In this document: one piece after another, positions 1 through 7,683 of the stretch | How positions within the stretch are numbered: the first letter of the stretch is position 1 | Layout of the letters: every line of letters starts with the position of its first letter | Assembly: GCA_015143735.1 (NCBI GenBank) | Contig: VKHC01000510.1 | Coordinates: 1-11,464, forward strand | Origin: Synura sp. LO234KE | Lineage: Eukaryota > Sar > Synurophyceae > Synurales > Mallomonadaceae | DNA: 11,464 bases | Direction: 5' to 3' | Program-made: the position numbers and the translations under genes | Notes under the pieces: generated by a model | Seen by the model: the letters and a program-made list of their open reading frames with translations, nothing else | What the model was told of the DNA's origin: nothing | Database searches by the model: none

Positions 1-296
1 TGCTCCCCCGCCCTCCTGCCTGACCCTCCCCTTCTGCCCACCTCCATGCCCATCTGTCACCCGGACCCCGCCGCTCGGACCCTACTCTCCTCCCTTGCAC
101 CCTTCCACTAGCCCACCCTCGACTCTCTACTGGACGTCAGCTTTTTGCAAGATTCGTTACGGGTTGAGTCCCTTGTGACCAGGATGTTGTCGGTGACGGA
201 GGCGGCTTCTCCGATGGTTTGTGAAGCTGCACTCCCCCCTCCAACCCGCGACATCGCTCATGGACGGTCACTTGCGATGGATGCGACGGATTTATT
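1..296. other. No gene seen; C-rich, pyrimidine-rich flank
   Basis: The first ~130 bases are dominated by C and T runs (repeated CCCTCC/CCACCC-type words), followed by more mixed sequence. No open frame here reads like a protein and no structural RNA is apparent. It probably belongs to the same degenerate repeat landscape that continues to about 6.1 kb. Confidence 0.4.
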
Positions 297-842
297 TTAG
301 TCTACTAGAAAGGATGTTATGGCTGCTCCGTTTGTCTGCTGTGTCTGTCGTTTCCTTCGTAAGTCTAAGCATTTGGAATCATGCGAATCCATCCAGAGCC
401 ATGGACCGGAATGTCTTTCGGTTCCAAGGGAGGCGGGAGTAGGCCCAGGAAGTGGAACTCCCGAAGTTTGCGAGCAATTAAAAACCATTGCGTTAGTGGA
501 GACCAAATCCGCTGCACGTTGAAGGCCTTCCAGCGTCGCGCCGAAAGTCTGCAGGTCGTCAGCAAAGCAGATTACCAGGCAGTGTAGGTTGAGCCATCGG
601 GTTTGCGGAGAAGGAAGTGGTGCGCGGAGGGTGGTGTGTTTTTGAGCATGGGTACATCGAGCAAACCACGTGAAAGGGCTATGAATATCAATTTTTCTGG
701 CGCTTAGCAGCCCAACTCCCGTTCTCCAAGGGTCGTACACACCCACGGACCTGGGGATGCATCTGGCGCGTGCCTCCACGTGTCGTCTGCCTCTCCGGAG
801 CTTGTACACGAACATAGCCTGGTCACCTCCTTTACCACTCAC
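297..842 (-). pseudogene. Possible reverse-transcriptase remnant (non-LTR-like palm motif)
   Basis: This 181-codon open frame on the minus strand contains, at residues 93-107 (about positions 566-522), an FADDL core followed by a segment reading GATLEGLQRAADLV. That matches the catalytic [F/Y]xDD loop of retrotransposon reverse transcriptases and the Thr/Glu-Gly-Leu-Gln helix that usually follows a few residues later. Residues before it do not show a clear upstream palm motif such as QGDPLSP. The expected downstream Asn-x-x-Lys-Thr strand is not clean, and a neighbouring frame (565-365) gives an alternative continuation, which suggests frameshifts. I read it as a short, decayed piece of a non-LTR element. 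The motif is only a few residues long, so a chance match in a GC-rich open frame cannot be excluded. Confidence 0.35.
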
Positions 843-950
843 GGACTAACAGAATGCTTTCCGATTGAAGCCACACCCCCGCGAAACCTGGACCTGGGGG
901 GACCTTTTCCCGGGTGAGCCTCTGCTTGTACCACTCGAAGAGCGTATTTA

Positions 951-1304
951 GTGTCTCCGGAGGATTTGCGCCCAGCGCACGCGGGACCTCAACCGCGCCC
1001 GTCGCCTATACCACCCGATCTGGGAGGATGCGACTATGAGCTTTGCCGAAGGGTTCTGGAGTTGCCATCGCTCCCGCAAGGCTCCCGGAATTACAGTGCA
1101 AAACTCCTTCGTAAACGCCATCGAACAGTCGGGCACAACTTCTCAAAGGAAGCCACATCTGCACCAGCCCGGGATGATCTTCTTACATGCTCGCTGTGTG
1201 CCTCCCCGGACAAACGGGAGGACGACTTAGACACCTATGACCATGTTTTCCGCATTGGCCCCCATCATCTGCTCTGCCAGTACCGTAGAGTCTACAACGA
1301 TTAA
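951..1304 (+). pseudogene. Unrecognised broken coding-like frame with a Cys/His cluster
   Basis: A 117-codon open frame whose C-terminal part has Cys-x2-Cys (CSLC), an acidic stretch and then DHVF...GPHH before a stop. The spacing loosely recalls the C-terminal CCHC knuckle of some non-LTR retrotransposon proteins, where a Cys-x2-Cys is followed by a His and a Cys-Pro. Here the last Cys would be Gly. A second frame (1036-1230) is also open. No intact protein can be built. It lies on the opposite strand to the possible reverse-transcriptase remnant, so the two are not parts of one collinear element unless rearranged. Confidence 0.2.
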
Positions 1305-1404
1305 CTCGAACATGGCTAAATCGCTACAGATCTCGAGCAACGCCTTCATCCCGATCTCACCCAACTTGTTCTCTCTCCGGAAGGCAATTGAACTTGTCTC
1401 AACT

Positions 1405-1784
1405 GGAATTCGTCCCAACTGGAGGCACTCTCCACCACCCTCCTTCTCTCAGACTCGTCGGACGCCATCACTGTTGTCCTGCTGGACGTTTTCAGGTCAC
1501 TCGTGAAACGCTTTGATACACTATGGGAGGCTCGGAAACAGGCCAAGTACATAGAAGCAGTAGTCGACAATGCCTCTCTGTGGATCCAGCCATTCTCGGC
1601 CTCCTTCAGCGGAAGTACAAACCCATTGCCCCCCGTCCGATCGAAGAACCCATGGTCGATTTTTGGTGGGACGAGAGGCTTCCACTCAGTTGAACGCAGC
1701 AGAGTCTGTTACTACGGGTCCCCACCGAGAAGCATAAGAGTAGTGTTAGCGACGGGCATACACTCCCCACCCTGTTGTCCTTGA
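1405..1784 (+). pseudogene. Unrecognised protein-like frame running into the inverted duplication
   Basis: The frame continuous with 1503-1784 can be read back upstream to about 1405. It gives an amphipathic, Leu/Val/Asp-rich peptide (around SDAITVVLLDVFRSLVKRFD, then TLWEARKQAKYIEAVVDN) that looks like real coding sequence. It has no recognisable domain. Past about 1650 the better-looking peptide moves to another frame (KYKPIAPRPIEEPMVDFWW), which indicates at least one frameshift, and the tract then enters the left arm of the inverted duplication. I treat it as a decayed exon or transposon fragment. Confidence 0.25.
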
Positions 1785-1931
1785 GGAAAGGGACATCAAA
1801 CCGTCGGTATATAGAGGAAAACATCAGGGAAGGGGAGCGGAGGTCGACCCAACGTGAGCACCTGGGTCACATACTCCTCCGAATTTTTCCTCGCTTTAAT
1901 CCGTTTGTGAAGTCGCTCCGAATCCCGACAG
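1661..1931 (+). repeat. Left arm of a 271-bp inverted duplication
   Basis: Read against the reverse complement of 1994-2264, this arm aligns over its full 271 bp without gaps and with about ten substitutions (roughly 96% identity). The arm contains an open reading frame with the peptide LRKGTSNRRYIEENIRE, which also reads on the minus strand of the other arm. A 62-bp unique spacer (1932-1993) separates the arms. A transcript through it could fold into a long near-perfect hairpin. Confidence 0.93.
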
Positions 1932-1993
1932 AGAGGTTCAACTAGGTGATGTCCCCGGGGTCTACGCCTCCTGGAAAGTGGTCAAGTCGCACA

Positions 1994-2264
1994 CTGTCGG
2001 GATTCTGAGCGACTTCACAAACGGATTAAAACAAGGAAAAATTCGGAGGAGTATGTGACCCAGGTGGTCACGCTGGGTCGACCTCCGCTCCCCTTCCCTG
2101 ATGTTTTCCTCTATATACCGACGGTTTGATGTCCCTTTCCTCAAGGACAACAGGGTGGGGAGTATATGCCCGTCGCTAACACTACTCTTACGCTTCTCGG
2201 TGGGGACCCGCAGTAACAGACTCTGATGCGTTCAACTGAGTGGAAGCCTCTCGTCCCACCTAAA
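1994..2264 (-). repeat. Right arm of the 271-bp inverted duplication
   Basis: Reverse-complement copy of 1661-1931. Both arms stop abruptly: homology begins at CTGTCGGGATTC next to the spacer and ends just after TCGTCCCACCT on the outer side. Most differences between arms are transitions, as expected from recent duplication followed by point mutation. Confidence 0.93.
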
Positions 2265-2740
2265 ATCATTGGGATATCAGCGCGATCTACCACGCTCTAC
2301 AGGATTTTCAAGGAATTCCAAGAACCATGCCCCCGGGACCCCGCAACGAGTAAATCTTATCACTAATAGTGAGCACTGCGTTGCCCTTTGGGGACAACTC
2401 GACCAAGGCCCGCTGCAACAAACCGATCATTCAACGCATTCGTCACCTCCACACTTACGTACGTCGTCAACTGCCAACTTCCTGGGTTAAAGCACGTACT
2501 GGCGCCTCCACCCCGGAAGCGCTCGGGAATCACCGCGGATCGCCTTGCAGCCAGAGGTTGTTCGGGCTCCTCCGGCTCTATACTATCTCGCCCGACCCTG
2601 GCTGTGCGATGTCACATTCGCCTCCGTCCCCCGCTCGGCCCCTCGGATTCAATACGGCGCCCGAAACGTCGCTCCGTCCCCAGCTTTACTCGGAACCCTC
2701 GTCGCTCCCCCTGCCCACGTGTACTACTGTGTAAGCTAGC
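2265..2740 (+). pseudogene. Degenerate coding-like tract, unrecognised
   Basis: Several overlapping + frames give short protein-like stretches that cannot be joined without frameshifts. One reads DISAIYHALYRIFKEFQE-like near 2270-2325 and ends in three consecutive stops near 2362-2370. Another contains SFNAFVTSTLTYVVNCQLPG around 2425-2485, which loosely resembles the segment after the palm in non-LTR reverse transcriptases (a Leu-Thr-Tyr strand). The region has the GC content and texture of decayed transposon sequence. None of it is a usable gene model. Confidence 0.2.
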
Positions 2741-3170
2741 TAGTGTGTTTCACGTTACGCTCCCGCTCCTACTTTTCCCCCCATCATGGCACCGGGGACC
2801 TTGTGGGGGACTAATTTCTTGCTCCGGGTGAAGGAGCTCCCCACTCGGTCACGGGACTAGCCCGTTGGTTCATGGGGAGTGATTTCTTCCGTCGGGGGTG
2901 CAACTCTTGTTGTTTTACGTTTGGGTAATTGCTATGCTTGTTCACCTCACCGAAATTAACTGTTAGAGTTTCGAGAAGCATAGCTCGTAAAGTTTTAAAA
3001 ACGTGTTTTGTGCGACAGTGCCAAAACATATCTAGTATTTTACTACTCTCGCCTTCTGCAGAGTTTTGCCTCAGAAATTGCTAAATGGCCGCTAGATCTA
3101 CATAATCTATGCCTTCAAAAGGGCAGGCGACACAGCTCCCGATTTTTGGCGCTTTAAAAAATTTAAAACG
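2741..3170. other. No gene seen; non-coding flank with a dispersed repeat
   Basis: No frame here reads like a protein. The segment 2839-2878 recurs at 6013-6053. From about 2900 the sequence becomes AT-richer. Confidence 0.4.
2839..2878 (+). repeat. Copy 1 of a diverged ~40-bp dispersed repeat
   Basis: CCCCACTCGGT followed by ACGGG, then a G/C word, then GTTGGTT and ATGGGG recurs in the same order and orientation at 6013-6053, with scattered substitutions and about one indel. Both copies are followed by AT-richer DNA, as if they mark the 3' end or tail of the same kind of element. Confidence 0.6.
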
Positions 3171-3349
3171 CGCATGCAAAACCGGCTTCTTTCATCCACG
3201 AAAAATAGTTACCGTGAGGAGGAAAGGAACTCCAGAGTGTTCCTAAAGGCTTGTTATGAGCCAGCAAGCCAACTCAATCCAGATCGGGATAAAATATTTA
3301 ACTTATCGGGAAATAAATTTTTCAAGCAAATTTTGCGCATAAATAGTAA

Positions 3350-4588
3350 TCGTCTCGAATTTTCGCATTTGGGGAATCTGTTGAAGCTGCAAAACCTCTG
3401 GAACTGCATAATGGGAAAGTTCTTTGCTTCAATCCGCAACCCCTCTTTGGTGTTAAGGGGAACGTAGAACATCCAAATGATGATTATGAGAGAGCTGCCA
3501 GTTTGGACCGGAACACTTCGCCTTTTGAAGAACCCGCACCGGGGGATTTGGCACCAGTTGCGACTCCGCCTTTTTTGCAAATTTGGGTTGGCTGAAATCC
3601 TGCGATTTTCCATTTTCCAACTTCCACCTCTTCAGGCGTCCAGTTTGGTAGAAGCACTCCAGTCATCAACCCTGTCCCACCTTTCCAACTTGGAGAACCT
3701 TAGATCACTACTAAAATTATTGACACAAAGAAGTTTGAAGCAGACAAAGATTATTGTCGACTTCATTCTCCCGAGGGAGAATCCGATTCTGGATCAGAAT
3801 TAAGCTTTGTCGCTGATAAAAATTGGACTGCCACGTTGAGTTTCCACGGCTCTGAAGAATTGGAATTCTGTCAGCTGCAGTGCATATCTGTGAACATGCT
3901 CAGCCATGTCTGGCATGCATCCAGTATGGAAGCGTTGGTGGAACAAACTCTTTCCAGTCAGAACTTTCCCGAGGTACATCCGATTGGCATGTCTCAACAA
4001 TTTGAAACCCAGCGAAACGACCCACGGAAGATCCTCTACGTTCAGGGCAGCAGGATATGAAGCCTATCCTTTCCTATACTAGCTCCAGTGTGGGATGCTG
4101 TCGTGAGCTTCATTGAGCTAATTCTGCGGGTATGCCCTAACGCCCTCCTGTCTCAAATACAGGCGGAATATCACTATCAATTTTTCTCCCTCACTTTCAC
4201 CGAGCACCTATGCCTGCTGTCCATTCTGCAGCAACTCGCAGGTGCCACGCATCCTTTGACCAGAGGATGGCTGGGATACTTTTTCCTGATAGATTGCGAT
4301 CTCATCGAGAGTTTAGGTCCTTTATGGGACAAAATCATCGCTGCTATTGACCGTTCCTGGCACGATGCTCGACATCAGCTTCTGACCCTACGGACCCCTC
4401 AAGCACCGCCAACGCTTTCGAACAGTGAGGAACCCGCACTTGAGGAGTCGTTAGCAGAGTATCAATATTACCGTCAAAGGGCTCTGGTTTATGGGAAAAT
4501 TACCCCGACCGTAAATACTTTGCAAAATTGCCCTGGCAACAGCCAATCAGTGTTTCAATTCTCCTCAGCGTCAGAAAAGGTGAAGTGA
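3350..4588 (+). pseudogene. Decayed protein-coding tract with three internal stops (unknown; possible nucleoporin-like origin)
   Basis: One frame stays protein-like for about 413 codons, from just after the TAA at 3347 to the TGA at 4586. Only three internal stops interrupt it: TGA 3593, TAG 3701 and TGA 4058. The first part is Pro/Phe/acidic-rich with LFG and EEPAPGDLAPVATPP. The middle is helical (ELEFCQLQCISVNMLSHVW). The last part is helical and Leu-rich, starting with PVWDAVVSFIELIL, and ends FQFSSASEKVK. The TAG at 3701 corresponds to CAG (Gln) in a related copy at 4787, so it looks like a point mutation of a former codon. Order and short motifs (WDAV, then Leu-rich helices, then an EYxYY-type segment) weakly recall the N-terminal helical region of RanBP2/Nup358, but I recognise no diagnostic domain. 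That parentage is a guess. Pseudogene status is well supported; identity is not. Confidence 0.5.
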
Positions 4589-4629
4589 TGAAGCAGAGTA
4601 TCAATATTACTGACAATGGGCTCTGGTTC
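4454..4629 (+). repeat. Direct repeat pair, 139 bp apart
   Basis: GCAGAGTATCAATATTAC occurs exactly at 4454-4471 and 4593-4610. Similarity continues for about 19 more bases in each (both reach GGGCTCTGGTT). The second copy follows the TGA that ends the decayed frame, consistent with a local partial duplication. Confidence 0.75.
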
Positions 4630-4734
4630 TACAGCATTGGCCTCTTTTAGAGCAGAATATCACAGATATACTCGAGGAGTGTATCATATGCTTGGGTGCG
4701 CCCAAGCCGTCGTTACTCGCCCAGGTTAGGGTTC

Positions 4735-4830
4735 CGGTTTGGTACAAACCCTTCATCCTGTCCCACCCTTACGACCTGGCGAGCCCCAGCTCACTAGTGA
4801 AATGATTGATACAATGGAGTTCTTGCCATC
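4735..4830 (+). repeat. Second copy of a coding module found at 3641-3730
   Basis: The 60 bases at 4757-4816 match 3671-3730 at roughly 77% without gaps, and both are in the same relative frame. They give PVPPLRPGEPQLTSEMIDT here versus PVPPFQLGEP-stop-ITTKIIDT there. Conservation of the reading frame, with many differences tolerated at the amino-acid level, argues that both descend from a coding module. The frame here runs 4739-4957 before a stop. No domain is recognised. Confidence 0.55.
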
Positions 4831-5025
4831 AGACTTGCTCCCTCAATGCCTAATGCTATGGTGCTGGCACGGGATCCGATCAGTGACACCCACCCTACTG
4901 ACTCAGACTGCCGATACACTCTGGAGCAGATTATTATGGGCGCACTTGCTCTGCTAGCCCTTGGCGAGAATCCCCTCAGAGCGCGGCGGGTACTGGAGCG
5001 GCCCACGGCTTGCCGGAGCGACTTG

Positions 5026-5690
5026 ATGCCAAAGGAGCCACTGGAGAACGTGCTCGCTTGCCCTCTGACGGCGGAGCCGCTGGAGATCGCGCCTGTCTTC
5101 CCTCCGATGGAGAACCCACGGGAGAACTTGCCTAGGTGTCGCTTGTGAACGTGCTCGCTGGCCGCCTGACGAAGGAGACGCTGGTGATCGTACTTGTTCT
5201 CCCTCCGACGGAGAAGAAGCTGGAGAATGTGCTCCCTTGCCCTCTGCCGCTGATGCACGCACTGGGGGTCTCCCCTCTGACCACGAATACTGTCTTCCCT
5301 ATAACGGAGGAGCCGTTGGAGAATCTGCTCGCTCGCCCACTTCAGGAGGAGCCGCTGTTGAATGTGTCGGCTTGGCCTCTGAAGGCGGAGACGCTGGAGG
5401 AAGAGCCTGTCTCTTCTCTGACGTCGTAGCCGCTGAGGATTATGCTCGCTTGCCCTCTGCCGCTGGAGCACGCATCGGTCTCCCCTCTGACGGAGAAGAC
5501 GCTGGAGAAAGTGTCTATCTCTCATATGACGGAGGAGCCGTTGGAGAATGTGCTCCCTTGCCCTCTGCCGCAAGGGCACGCTCTGGGTTCCCCTCGGATG
5601 GAGGAGCCGCTAGAAAATGTGCCCCGGCTAGCCCTCTGACGGAGAAGACGCCGGAGAAAGTGGTTGTCTCCCCTCTGACGTTGTCCGTGG
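5026..5690 (+). repeat. Degenerate 39-bp minisatellite (13-codon unit)
   Basis: About 16 tandem units of roughly 39 bp, some shortened to ~30 bp, follow a consensus of CCTCTGACGGAGGAGCCGCT then GGAGAATGTGCTCGCTTGC. Because 39 is a multiple of three and the unit lacks stops in most frames, several frames are open at once. One + frame reads TEEPLENVLACPL repeats, another reads SDGGAVGECAPLP repeats, and the minus strand is open for 261 codons (5579-4794) with LQRLLRQR-type repeats. The frame of the + peptide changes between units near 5140 (an indel), so a single long repetitive protein is not supported. Confidence 0.85.
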
Positions 5691-6180
5691 ATCCTTTTCT
5701 TGGGCTTGGTCATATTTCATTACGACACCTGTCCTCCTCCCCACCTGGTCTCGGACGAGGTGATGGTCCTCATTGTCTGCACACTCGTCACAACTATTCT
5801 CTTGTGCCCCTATACTCCTCATTACTAGCATTCTAGGGACTTTTTTGCCGCGTGGTCGCTACCCTGTCCTACGTGGTACTTGTCTGGTAGAAATATCCTT
5901 CCCCGGTAGTGGTACGCGCGTCTCCTTCTACCTAGTTGGGGACGTCGTTGCGTACTAAACATCCCCAGGGGAGGCCTTTCCTACGCTTTCCGGCGGAGGT
6001 CGCCTCCCCCTCCCCCACTCGGTTTACGGGGCTTGCCAGTTGGTTTATGGGGGCTCTTACATTTTGCGTATGCCTTCTATCAATTTATAATAATTAAGAT
6101 GAGAGATTGTCGGAAAAAACAAAAACAAGGTCACCGAAGTTGCTGACCGACTACAGGCGACAGAAAAAATTATCGTTTCA
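5691..6180. other. No gene seen; non-coding with second dispersed repeat copy
   Basis: Nothing here reads like a conserved protein. The segment contains pyrimidine-rich stretches and, at 6013-6053, the second copy of the repeat seen at 2839-2878. It turns AT-rich at about 6060. Confidence 0.4.
6013..6053 (+). repeat. Copy 2 of the diverged ~40-bp dispersed repeat
   Basis: Same-orientation partner of 2839-2878, sharing CCCCACTCGGT, ACGGG, then TTGGTT and ATGGGG. The pair lies about 3.2 kb apart and flanks the decayed coding tract and the minisatellite. Confidence 0.6.
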
Positions 6181-6183
6181 CGG

Positions 6184-6224
6184 GGGAGCTCGTTGACTGC
6201 ATTGTTTCGAGTCGACGAGCTCCC
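6184..6224. repeat. 15-bp inverted repeat (strong hairpin)
   Basis: GGGAGCTCGTTGACT at 6184-6198 pairs with AGTCGACGAGCTCCC at 6210-6224. There is a single T-G position (a wobble if transcribed) and an 11-base loop. It lies in otherwise unremarkable non-coding DNA. There is no T run after it, and a bacterial-style terminator would not be expected in this genome. Confidence 0.8.
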
Positions 6225-6382
6225 GACTTCCTCCTATTGAGAAAACCCGACTGCTATAGTCACTCGGTCCACCCTGATAATCCCAACCAGCAATATTAAG
6301 CCGACCATCTTCGGGGATTCACAAGGTGGTATCAGATTATATTCGGTCGGCCTATCATTGATTTACCACGTGAGGTAAGTAC

Positions 6383-6716
6383 ATGCACCGCTTATCTTTA
6401 CACCAATTTGCCCCACGACAGAAAATTGGCTCCTACATCTCCACGCCATTGCTGTGGATGCCAAGGAGCGCTTCCGCGAGACCCTTGGCTACTTTACCCT
6501 CAAACAAACGTATCGTATCGAAGGTTCATAGGAGAACCCGTCCCATGGCCCTCAACCATCTACTCACTTTGGTCGAACCTTCTGACTGCGGCAGAAAAGG
6601 AGTGGATGAACTTTGGTGGGAACAAGCTCTCGGATATTAAAGAACCCGCACTGGAGGCCTCGGCACCAGTGCTGACTCCGCCTCTTGACTTACTACCCCG
6701 AGATGCTCGGCGTTAG
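6383..6716 (+). pseudogene. Frameshifted coding remnant related to the 3350-4588 tract
   Basis: Protein-like peptides occur in two frames that follow each other. One frame reads ENWLLHLHAIAVDAKERF, then RETLGYFTLKQTYRIEG, and stops near 6510. Another reads YSLWSNLLTAAEKEWMNFGG, then KEPALEASAPVLTPP, and ends at 6716. The second contains in frame the segment that also occurs at 3530-3571 (EEPAPGDLAPVATPP), with about 80% DNA identity over 41 bp. A third, shorter relative (SEEPALEES) lies at 4427-4453. I infer a fragment of the same parental gene or element, broken by at least one frameshift. Identity is unknown. Confidence 0.4.
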
Positions 6717-6779
6717 CGGAGAAACCGCCTCACAGGGACTCTTTTGTATTTTTGGATTCATCGTGTACCAAAATCCGCA

Positions 6780-6924
6780 CTAAAGTGTGAATACTTTAGG
6801 AAAACTTTAGTATGACCATAAAGTGTACCGTAAAAGTACCGTACTCTAGTTAAACTTTAGAAATTTTACTAAAGTAAATGGAAGTAAAAGTATCCTTTAA
6901 AGTATTACATAATTTTCCTAAAGT
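6780..6924. repeat. Cluster of CTAAAGT / ACTTTAG heptamers in both orientations
   Basis: Exact copies occur at 6780 (CTAAAGT), 6793 and 6804 (ACTTTAG), 6854 (ACTTTAG), 6869 (CTAAAGT) and 6918 (CTAAAGT). Near-copies sit at 6818 (ATAAAGT) and 6895-6903 (CTTTAAAGT), with further AAAGTA words between. Six exact copies in 145 bp is far above what base composition predicts. It may be part of a small inverted-repeat transposon or a clustered binding site. Confidence 0.75.
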
Positions 6925-7391
6925 ACGGGTAATTTTTAACTGATTGGCGAAAATATTTTTTGATTGTGCAGTTTTCATGTTCGATATTGACATGAAATCG
7001 TGCCAATCTCTTTTTTTTTTGCAATAAAGTATAATAGCGTAGAAAATATAAAAAAGAAGTATATTTGTTAAAGTTGTCAATGAATTATAAAGAATATTTA
7101 AGTATCACAAGCGCAAATAAGATTAAATAGTTTGAAAATTAGATTTAAAACACTTAAAGATAGGATAATTGGTTAGTACTATTTATCGTTATGGTTAACA
7201 ATCTACCGCATTTAATTACTATGGATTCTTCCATAAATTGCTGGTGTTGTTTTGGAAGGGTATGCTGAACAAATACAAAAAATCAAAGATTAATGAGTAA
7301 TAAATGATGATAGCATCAGATGCAAGATTTGATTGATTTCCTGCGGTTTTCAGGTATATTAAAGCGTTGGATAGCTGAAATATGGATGGTA

Positions 7392-7397
7392 TTTATT
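7392..7397 (-). promoter_or_regulatory. Candidate poly(A) signal of the minus-strand gene
   Basis: TTTATT on the + strand reads AATAAA on the minus strand, about 290 bases past the stop codon of the secreted-protein gene. It is a reasonable 3'-end signal, but AT-rich DNA produces such words by chance. Confidence 0.35.
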
Positions 7398-7683
7398 GTT
7401 ATTTTGGGTGAAAATTATTGCTTTTCGTTGGTAGAAGCTAAATATTCTGCAGTGTCTTTAGGGACTATAAAATACAAGGAAAATTATTCGTCCTGTTTTC
7501 ATCTAGTATATTGCATAAATGGTGTGTATCAAAACTTCGCCCCTGAAGTCGTTGCTTGCTTCTCAATTTTCAGATTTTCCTTTTTACCCCCCCCCCCCTC
7601 ACTTTGATTTGTCATTGTCTTTTGACTCATCTACTACCCACACTAATTAAATCAAGATTTTCGGAAAGTACAATATTGATTAT

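Larger units (their letters stand above)
6717..7683. other. AT-rich intergenic DNA with iterated heptamer cluster; 3' side of the minus-strand gene
   Basis: This ~1-kb stretch is strongly AT-rich and no frame reads like a conserved protein. It holds the CTAAAGT/ACTTTAG cluster (6780-6924), a T10 run (7011-7020) and a C12 run (7587-7598). Its right end, at about 7390-7683, is probably the 3' untranslated region of the minus-strand gene. Confidence 0.5.

Noticed and set aside
2388-2831. 147-codon + strand frame
   Set aside because: Mostly Pro/Arg/Ser-rich translation of GC-rich DNA; only a short piece is protein-like, and it is covered by the degenerate-tract entry.
4726-4731. TTAGGG, a telomere-type word
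   Set aside because: Single occurrence, no tandem array.
5026-5690. CRISPR-like array
   Set aside because: Repeats are directly tandem with no unique spacers; it is a minisatellite in a eukaryotic context.
7011-7020. T10 run as a retroposon poly(A) tail or Pol III terminator
   Set aside because: No element body, target-site duplication or Pol III promoter could be associated with it.
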